A stretch of DNA of 14,923 nt from Flavobacterium sp. (GTDB taxonomy: Bacteria; Bacteroidota; Bacteroidia; Flavobacteriales; Flavobacteriaceae), in assembly GCA_012032075.1 (NCBI GenBank), contig JAAURU010000029.1, forward strand, positions 1 to 14,923, read 5' to 3'. Below are positions 6,605-13,262 of the stretch, one piece after another. How positions within the stretch are numbered: the first letter of the stretch is position 1; every line of letters starts with the position of its first letter. A program made the translations under genes and the position numbers. The notes beneath the pieces are model-generated. The model searched no databases, was not told the DNA's origin, and worked only from the letters and a program-made list of their open reading frames with translations.

Positions 6605-7084
6605 TTATTTAAAAATTCTTTTACTTGTCTTACTTATTTCATCAGATTCTCCCTGAATTGTTTGAGAATAATATTCGGTTAATAATAAAAGTATTCGGAA
6701 AAATTCATCATCAGTTTCACAAAAAATTAATTCATCGTTTTCCAATTCATCAGTATATACTATTCTAATAAAAGAATCTTCATTTTTCCTCCTTGTTAAA
6801 TAACCTCCATCAAAACCTCCTATTACAATACTATTCAATTCATCAATAATATTTAATGAATCTGCAAAATTAATTTTACCGACACATAAATTATTGACAT
6901 TACAAATATTTAAAAAATCAATTAAACTTTCACTAGTATCTAAAATTTCATTATGATTAATTACAATTGAAAAGTCATTTAATAAAATATTTGAAAATGA
7001 CTCACTAAAACCTCCATTTTTCATTAAAGAATCAATAGAGGGTTTTAAAATATTAAAATTTGAAACAAAGTCTTTAATTTTCAT
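6605..7084 (-). CDS. protein of unknown function, C-terminus probably displaced by a frame break
   Basis: 159 residues as read, starting at ATG 7082-7084 (MKIKDFVSNFNILKPSIDSL). I do not recognise the family. It is acidic and appears cytosolic: there is no signal peptide or membrane segment. A beta-rich middle section (INFADSLNIIDELNSIVIGG, then DGGYLTRRK) is followed by FIRIVYTDELENDELIFCET and a helix DDEFFRILLLLTEYY. That layout recalls small immunity-type proteins such as the SMI1/KNR4 group, but the resemblance is too weak to assign. The frame ends ISKTSKRIFK. A neighbouring frame continues with VKEFLNKLEEIYPNCDFDEF to a stop at 6559-6561, so the original protein was probably about 174 residues. 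Either one extra or two missing bases near 6620-6630 would explain this. It follows the GHMP kinase by 52 bases with no visible promoter. Confidence 0.65.
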   Translation of the reverse strand: MKIKDFVSNFNILKPSIDSLMKNGGFSESFSNILLNDFSIVINHNEILDTSESLIDFLNICNVNNLCVGKINFADSLNIIDELNSIVIGGFDGGYLTRRKNEDSFIRIVYTDELENDELIFCETDDEFFRILLLLTEYYSQTIQGESDEISKTSKRIFK

Positions 7085-7136
7085 ATCTCAATCTCTTTCT
7101 TATTATTATGCTACTAACGTGCTTTTTTTAAATTTC

Positions 7137-8052
7137 TCACAACACCATTTCCTCATACCTCAAAATCGTAGTGTAGCCTTTATTTATAAAATATTCATTT
7201 GGGTTGTTTTTAGAGATTACCATTACAAAGTCGCCTCCCCAAGCGCCTAGACTTTTTACAACTCCTTTAAAATCGTGGAAAAGTTGTTCTTTTACGGTTT
7301 CGGTTTCTAGCACATCGCTCATGATGGCTTGGTGTTTTCCATTAACAAGGCAAAGTCTCTTCCATCTGTTACTTGTAATGCTTCTTGAGTGATAGTGTTT
7401 ATTTTAGCTATTACTTTATCCACTCTATGTTGTTTGTTGATATAGTTGGCAATAGCGGATTTACTACTTTGTTTTTTATTGAGATAGACAAAGTGTATGT
7501 TTTCTTTAATGGTGGATTGAAAGATACTATTTCTGTAGTAGGTTTTCCATTTTCTATGGCATACAAAATAGGGTTGTTATTTTGCGCACAAGCTACATCG
7601 TAACCGCTTCCTCCAAAACTTTTTTGTAGTAGTTCAAAAGCATCTATTTGCAACCACTGACCTATATTATTAATTAAGGTAGAAGAAGTGCCTAAACCCC
7701 AAAGTAGGGGAAAAGTTAAATGCGTTTCTATCTTATAGCCTTCGCTTGCTGTTAGGAATTTTGGATTTTGTATAAATGCTTGATGGAGAATTTCCAATAA
7801 CGTATTTTTAATTTTTGAATTGGATTCTTGTATCTTTTTATTTTGAATTTCTTCGAATGTTAAGGCATCTTGAAACCAAATTGTTCCATCTGAATCAAAG
7901 CTTTTCCAAAGGATTTCTCTATTTTTCCCTGCATCAACTACTAAATTTTGACCGAATTTTGTGGGAACGGCTAATGCTTTTGCTCCATCAAGAACAACGT
8001 ATTCTCCAGTTAATAAAAGTTTCCCGTTACTATAAAAGGTTTGTTTCTGCAT
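7137..8052 (-). pseudogene. GYDIA-family GHMP kinase (mevalonate-pathway type), frame broken twice
   Basis: Reading with two added bases gives about 305 residues, all recognisable. Part one (from ATG 8050-8052) starts FYSNGKLLLTGEYVVLDGAK, has the GHMP glycine-rich ATP motif LLWGLGTSSTL, and the family signature GGSGYDVACAQ (a GYDIA variant). It breaks near T3 at 7433-7435. The second part (QHRVDKVIAKINTITQEALQ) breaks near T4 at 7335-7338. The third part contains the C-terminal GHMP motif SLGAWGGDFVMV and ends at 7137. GHMP kinases phosphorylate small hydroxyl compounds. Its place next to HMG-CoA reductase suggests mevalonate or phosphomevalonate as substrate, which is inference. It is separated from HMG-CoA reductase by a palindromic repeat. 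All conserved motifs survive, so the breaks look more like sequence errors than decay. Confidence 0.85.
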
Positions 8053-8065
8053 GATTATTGTGTTT

Positions 8066-8169
8066 TAGCCCTGATTGTAGCGGCATCCTTTTTAAAATTT
8101 GTCCTTCGACAGCTCAGTATGACAAATTTTTAAAAAGATAATTAAGCGGAAAGCGAGGAAATAAGCTCC
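8066..8169 (-). repeat. palindrome-cored dispersed repeat between HMG-CoA reductase and GHMP kinase genes (copy 2)
   Basis: It fills nearly the whole gap between the two genes. On the plus strand it begins TAGCCCTGATTGTAGCGG and ends GCGGAAAGCGAGG then AAGCTCC. Its core is an inverted repeat with arms 8088-8103 and 8121-8137, identical apart from A4 in the left arm against T5 in the right. The loop contains CTTCGACAGCTCAGTA. Flanks are shared with 6479-6548 in opposite orientation. Transcribed from the HMG-CoA reductase side, the arms would form a long A/U-rich hairpin that could attenuate or terminate. Confidence 0.7.
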
Positions 8170-8175
8170 TAAAAA

Positions 8176-9492
8176 TTATTTTCTTAAACTTTCTAAATAA
8201 TCGACTACAAGACTATGAGAAATGGTAGTGTTTTTGAAATAATCTAATACTTGTATTTTTTCTTCTTTAGTCGCTTGATGTTGGTTTAAAATGTTATTGA
8301 TATGCATTTTCATGTGTCCTTGCTGGATTCCAGTGGTAGTTAGTGAACGAACGGCCGCAAAGTTTTGAGCCAATCCTGTTACGGCTACAATTTTCATTAA
8401 TTCTTCTGCACTTGGATTGCCCAACATTTCTAGTGAAAATTTTACTAAAGGATGTAAACTTGTCAAACCTCCAATAGTTCCTAAAGCTAAAGGGACTTCT
8501 ATCCAAAAAGTAAAAATATCGTCTTCAATTTTCGCATGAGATAAGCTGCTATATTGACCGGATTTACTAGCGTAAGCGTGCACACCAGCTTCTATGGCTC
8601 TAAAATCGTTTCCTGTTGCTAAAACTACGGAATCGATACCATTCATGATACCTTTGTTATGCGTCACTGCTCTGTAAGGCTCAATTTCTGCTATATTTAC
8701 TGCATTGACAAACTTTTCAGCAAACTCTTTTGAATCGATGGAAGGGTCTTCGCTCATTTGTGAGACTGGACAAGAAACTTCTGCTCTAACGATACAATTA
8801 GGCACATAATTGCTCAAGATACTCATGACAACTTGGATGTTTTTTTCTGTTTGAGTAAATTCAGCATAGTCTTGTGCTTTGTTTTCTAAGGTTTTGGCAA
8901 ACTGCTCTAAACAAGTATTGATAAAATTAGCACCCATACTGTCTTTAGTATTGAAAGTAGCGTGCAGTTGGTAATAATTTGGCAATGCCTCGGTTTTGTC
9001 TTTTAATTTGATATCCAAAATGCCTCCACCGCGCTTTTGCATATTTTTTGTAAAAGCTTCAGTTTCGGAAAAGAATTTAGGCTTTATTTGATTGAAAAAA
9101 GATTGTAATTTCTCAAAATCTCCATTGAAAAGAAAATGCACTTGACCGATTTTCTCTGTGTTTAAAACCGTAGCTTTAAAACCACCTCTTTCTCCCCAAA
9201 ATTTGGCTGCTTTTGAGGCTGCTGCAACTACTGAACTTTCCTCAATAGCCATAGGAATCGTGTAACTCTTGCCATTGATTTCAAAATTAGGAGCTACTCC
9301 ATAAGGCAGATAAAAGTTGGTTAAGGTATTTTCTATGAATTCATCGTGCAGTTTTTGTATGTGCTCACTAGAATTCCAATATTGAGTAACTATTTGTTTG
9401 GCTTCGGATGTATTTGAAAAATAGGTTTTTGTTATCCAATCTATTTTTTCTTCTTTTGATAGCTTAGAAAAACCTTTTATGCTTTGACTCAT
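8176..9492 (-). CDS. mvaA: hydroxymethylglutaryl-CoA reductase, class II
   Basis: 438 residues, full length. It interconverts HMG-CoA and mevalonate, here presumably making mevalonate for isoprenoids. Class II features seen: MAIEESSVVAAASKAAKFWG (81-100, catalytic Glu84 or Glu85), the cofactor-binding DSMGAN (184-189), NKGIMNGIDSVVLATGND (279-296, catalytic Lys280 and Asp296) followed by FRAIEAGVHAYA, and the C-terminal GIQQGHMKMH with catalytic His393. The soluble form has no membrane anchor. Cofactor preference (NADH or NADPH) cannot be judged from what I see. The ATG lies downstream of a -7 box at 9514-9522 that abuts the stop of the large histidine kinase gene, so it can be expressed on its own or by readthrough. 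The frame is intact. Confidence 0.93.
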   Translation of the reverse strand: MSQSIKGFSKLSKEEKIDWITKTYFSNTSEAKQIVTQYWNSSEHIQKLHDEFIENTLTNFYLPYGVAPNFEINGKSYTIPMAIEESSVVAAASKAAKFWGERGGFKATVLNTEKIGQVHFLFNGDFEKLQSFFNQIKPKFFSETEAFTKNMQKRGGGILDIKLKDKTEALPNYYQLHATFNTKDSMGANFINTCLEQFAKTLENKAQDYAEFTQTEKNIQVVMSILSNYVPNCIVRAEVSCPVSQMSEDPSIDSKEFAEKFVNAVNIAEIEPYRAVTHNKGIMNGIDSVVLATGNDFRAIEAGVHAYASKSGQYSSLSHAKIEDDIFTFWIEVPLALGTIGGLTSLHPLVKFSLEMLGNPSAEELMKIVAVTGLAQNFAAVRSLTTTGIQQGHMKMHINNILNQHQATKEEKIQVLDYFKNTTISHSLVVDYLESLRK

Positions 9493-9513
9493 GAATTTTA
9501 CTAATTTGATACT

Positions 9514-9522
9514 GCAAAGATA
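9514..9522 (-). promoter_or_regulatory. -7 box of the HMG-CoA reductase gene
   Basis: The minus strand reads TATCTTTGC, an exact TAnnTTTGY match, about 22 bases ahead of the ATG. It touches the stop codon of the kinase gene (9523-9525), so any -33 element lies within that coding sequence. No clear TTTG is visible there. Confidence 0.65.
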
Positions 9523-9853
9523 CTAAACAGATATTTTTCGCACTGTTTTTATCCATTTTATTAATGTGATTTCGAAATATTCTTTATCTATAGGTTTTAG
9601 AATAAAATCGTTCATTCCCATGTCTAGGCATTTTTCTTTTTCTCCTGTAATAACTCCAGCAGTTAAGGCAATAATTACAACCTCTTCATTTATTTTTCTT
9701 ATAATTTGTGTAGCTTCATAACCATTCATAATAGGCATTTGTATGTCCATTAATATTATATCGGGATTTATATCTTTAAAAGTCTCTATTGATTCTAAAC
9801 CATTTGATGCTTCTGAAATTATTGCATTTGGAAAGTTTTTAGTGATGAGTGTT
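9523..9853 (-). pseudogene. kinase gene, second receiver domain
   Basis: After adding a base at 9852-9854 the frame continues from LLTKTLITKNFPNAIISEAS through ILMDIQMPIMNGYEATQIIR, with the phospho-accepting Asp in LMDIQMP. It carries the conserved Thr in VIIALTAGV and the Lys in DFILKPIDKE, and ends TVRKISV at stop 9523-9525. All five usual receiver residues appear to be kept. The stop lies 30 bases from the HMG-CoA reductase start. Confidence 0.88.
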
Positions 9854-11462
9854 TGGTCAACAACATATTCACTTTATTGTCTTCAACTATTAATATCTTA
9901 ATTATATCTTTAGTAATTTTTGGTACTATAATTTCATTATTTTGATGACTTTCTAATGGATTGTTGATTTTATTCAAATAATTTTGAAGCACATTAAGCT
10001 TTAACGGTTTAATTATATTATGAATATTTGTATAATCTTTATTTGAAAGGAAATCTGACGTTGAATTTTGCATTATTATTAAATGCGTATTTTTCCTTTC
10101 GCTTATGATATCTATAATTCCTTGAGTCGTTTTTTTATTTAAAAACTCATAATCAATTAAAAGTAAATCATTTTCTTTTTTATTTTCAATAACCTCTATA
10201 ATGTTTTCTTTTATTGAAAGTGTTTCACATGGTAATTGTAAAGAATGAAACATTCTCTCTATAACTTGACATACTAATGGATTATCTTCAACCACCAAAG
10301 CCTTTTTAAATTGATTGTTGCTAAGCATGGCATAACTTTCTGTAGCTTCAGTTTTTAATTCTATTTCAAAACTAAATGTACTTCCCTTTTTGACTTCACT
10401 GGTAATTTGAAGTTCACTATCCATTAATTTTAATAGACTATTTGTAATTGAAAGTCCAAGTCCTGTTCCTCCAAAATTTCTAGTAGTTGAACTGTCTTCT
10501 TGAGAGAAGGCTTCTAAAATTTTACCTTTATTTTCTGGTTTTATACCTATTCCAGTATCACTAACTTTGAATGTTATTTTAGATTTTCCATTGTTTGTTT
10601 TTATCGCTGTAACATTTAATTCTATTTGACCTTTGAGTGTAAATTTAACGGCATTACTTAATAAGTTTTGCAAAATTTGTTTTAAACGCACTTCATCAGT
10701 CCAAAGAATGCAATCAATATCTTCTTGAACATTAACTATCAATTCTATAGCCTTTTGGTGCGCTGTAAACTTAACCATATCTACAGATTGGTTAATAATA
10801 CTGTATAAATTTACTTTACTGTTTTCCAAAGCTAATTTTCCAGCTTCAATTTTTGATAAGTCTAATATATCATTTACAACATCAAGAAGTGATTCTGCCG
10901 ATTGATTTACAGTTTGTAGATATTGTTTTTGCACCTCAGTAATACTAGTGTTAAGTAGTAATTTACTAAAACCAATAATTCCATTTAAAGGTGTTCTAAT
11001 TTCGTGACTCATATTAGCTAAAAATTCCGACTTGGCTTTGTTAGAAGTTTCGGCCAGTTCTCTAGCTAAAATTGCTTCTTCTGCTTTTTTACGCTCAGTA
11101 ATGTCAATTAAAACTCCTTCTAAATATTCTATTTTATCATCTACCAAAATAGCTTCACCATGTTCTTCTACCCAAATAATTGAACCATCTTTCTTAACTA
11201 ATCTACAGGTTATTAAGAAAGATTTTTTATTTAATATAGCTGTTTCAATATCGTCTAATGCTTTTTGTCTATCATCGTTATGATATAAATCATATAATTT
11301 TATACGTTCTTCAAAGAAATCTTCTTTTGAATAGCCTGTTAATTTTTCAATTTCTTCATTGAGGAAAACTTTAGTTCGTTTTTCATCAAACTTAACTAAA
11401 TAAACACCTCCAGGAATATTATTTGCTAATAATTTGAATTTTTCCTCACTTTCTTGTAAAGC
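9819..11462 (-). pseudogene. kinase gene, catalytic part: PAS, HisKA, HATPase, first receiver
   Basis: One open frame with no break. PAS3 lies at about 11100-11440 (LLANNIPGGVYLVKFDE, LTGYSKEDFF, LIDITERKKAEEA). HisKA has SHEIRTPLNGIIGF with the phospho-accepting His codon at 11004-11006. The HATPase has the N box (LLSNAVKFT), G1 (DTGIGIKPE) and G2 (FGGTGLGLS). The first receiver, about 9960-10311, starts KALVVEDNPLV and has LLLIDYEFL as its probable Asp site and IIKPLK as its Lys. It is shorter in conserved residues than the second receiver. The frame enters the second receiver (ILIVEDNKVNMLLTK) and is then broken at 9852-9854. Confidence 0.88.
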
Positions 11463-12690
11463 TTTTTTATTCTTAATTCTAATAATAGAGGTTCGTCAAT
11501 GTTATTTGCTAAATTGTTTCTAAAATTATAATTTTCTTCTTTATCCCAAACTCTAACCTCTTCAAAATTATCAAATCCTAAATAACCTATTAATTTATCA
11601 ATATGGAAAACTGGTACTAGCAAAGCCGAGAGAATTCCCCTGCTTTGAAGTCTCTTTTTATAATTTAAATCTTTAACCTCTTCTGTAATAATTTGATAGG
11701 TTTTGTTTTTAAATAGAGCTTCAAATATTTCTTCATAATCTTTTGGATTAATCCCTTGAAAATCTACTTTATTAATCGTTAAGACTTCATTTTCTACAAA
11801 CCATTCAAATTTTTGATTTACTAAATTTTCTTGCTCATCAAACTCATAATAACAAACCCTGTCTGCTTTAATAGCTTTTGTAAAATCTCCTAAAGTAATA
11901 TCGAAAATTTCATCAATGTTATCTTTTTGTATTAACTTATTAGTATATTTTGATAGTTGAGTTAGAATATTATTCTTATCTATAATTTGTTCTTCAAGTT
12001 TTCTAGTATTAGTAATATCCCTCATTACACATGAAAAACCTACAAGATTATCATCTAAATCTCGCTTAATTCTTACCTTTTGAGAGAACCAAATTGTTTG
12101 TCCGTTTTTATGTTTTACAGGAAGAACATAGGCTTCAAAATCATTTTGATTTTTGTTCTCTGGGACATAGAATTCAAGTGCTTCCCTTTTTTCTTCATTT
12201 GACAAAAAACTTGTAAAATGTTTGCCAATTACTTCTTCTTTTTCAAATCCTAAAACCCTAGAAGTAGCATCGTTAATTAAGGTAATTACGCCATATTTAT
12301 TAGCATCGTAAATTATATCTGGAGCATTTTGAATTAATGTTTGATATTCTTTTTCGGCAATAATTTTTTGGGTAATGTCATGTCCTGTAGCAATGAATAA
12401 ATTATCTGAATACTTAAAATCACTCCATTGAATAAATCTGTAATCTCCACTTTTAGTCTTTAATTTTCTAACATGTACAGAATCTGGTATAAATTTTACA
12501 TTATAATCAATTTTTTCAAATTCTTCATCCTGTGTTAATTTCCAAAAGCCATAATCTAATACTTCTTCTGTTTCATATCCGAGCATTTTTTTATAGAATC
12601 ACTAACAAAAACAACACTTCCATACTTATCACAAGCTATTGTTAATGAATTGGATTGGTTTATAATATTATTTGTAAAACTAATTTTCAT
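11426..12690 (-). pseudogene. kinase gene, cytoplasmic sensor part: PAS, PAS, GAF
   Basis: From 12690 (MKISFTNNI) the frame runs to the break in T7 at 12586-12592 and then stays open to 11426. PAS1 lies at about 12350-12660 (LTIACDKYGSVVFVSDS, MLGYETEEVL, ATGHDIT). PAS2 lies at about 11990-12345 (APDIIYDANKYGVITLINDA, RVLGFEKEEVIGKHF, VMRDITNTRKLEEQ). A GAF-like domain lies at about 11480-11960 (IFDITLGDFTKAIKADRVCY, LLVPVFHIDKLIGYLGFDNF). No cysteine, histidine or other cofactor ligand stands out, so what the domains bind is unknown. A TAATG at the 5' end could start a separate protein at 12690. Confidence 0.8.
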
Positions 12691-12699
12691 TAGGTATTT

Positions 12700-13262
12700 A
12701 AAAAATGAATTCTTCTTGAAAAATTAATAATTACTATAATAAAAGAAGCACTTAGCAACTGTATATATATTCCTTTATTATCATTTTCTATAACTAAAAA
12801 GCATAAAACTACTGTAACTACTATTACTGTGTAGATAATATAACTTTTGAATTTTTTGAAAACATTGTATGAAAAAAACAGTAATAATAAAACTCTGAGA
12901 AGTTTATAAAAGTAATTTCTGAATAGGTTAAATTATTAAATACAACAACTGTTATAAGAATAAAAAAGATCCTAAAAATATTATCTAAGTTTGATTTTAT
13001 TCTTTTTATATAGGAGAAAAAATATAAAAACAATGAACTAAACCCTAATAGTGTTTTAATAATAATTTCTTTTCATTATAAATTCAAATATGAAATAAGC
13101 AAGTTGTGTTGTAATTATTATTATACCAAATATAGAAAATAGTTTTTCAAATCACTTTGCAACTCATTTTCAGAAATATTTTTTACAAAATCTTTATTGT
13201 ATTTTGAAGAGTTTCTAACTAAATAATTAAACGCAAGAATAGTTATAGAGCATACTAAAAAA
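12700..13262 (-). pseudogene. kinase gene, membrane bundle of about seven helices
   Basis: This stretch appears gene-poor because it is broken at 13257-13262, 13136-13139, 13054-13073, 12859-12862 and 12700-12705. Stitched together it encodes successive hydrophobic segments: WWFVFLVCSITILAFNYL, IFGIIIITTQLAYFIFEF, TLLGFSSLFLYFFSYI, IFRIFFILITVVVFNNLTY, INFSEFYYYCFFHTM, YIIYTVIVVTVVLCFLVI and IYIQLLSASFIIVIINF. It then enters the first PAS domain through RRIHFLKYLMKISF. Propeller sensor kinases normally have a single helix here. Seven helices recall the 7TM sensor modules of other bacterial receptors, but I see no specific family signature. Confidence 0.65.

Noticed and set aside
7385..8054. 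Plus-strand reading frames opposite the GHMP kinase (7385-7603 and 7815-8054)
   Set aside because: They are antisense shadows of a clearly recognisable kinase sequence.
8101..8123. Remnant of an insertion sequence end at the repeat
   Set aside because: No transposase reading frame and no target-site duplication is visible. A palindromic repeat explains the sequence better.
12688..12694. TAATG overlap suggesting that a separate PAS-kinase gene begins at 12690
   Set aside because: Possible, but one added base in the A6 run at 12700-12705 joins RRIHFLKYLMKISF smoothly, in the same direction as all other breaks, and no promoter is seen. Kept as an alternative only.
12824..13033. A stand-alone 69-residue membrane protein
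   Set aside because: The frame has no natural start and is continuous at both ends with hydrophobic sequence in neighbouring frames, so it is the middle of the kinase membrane bundle.
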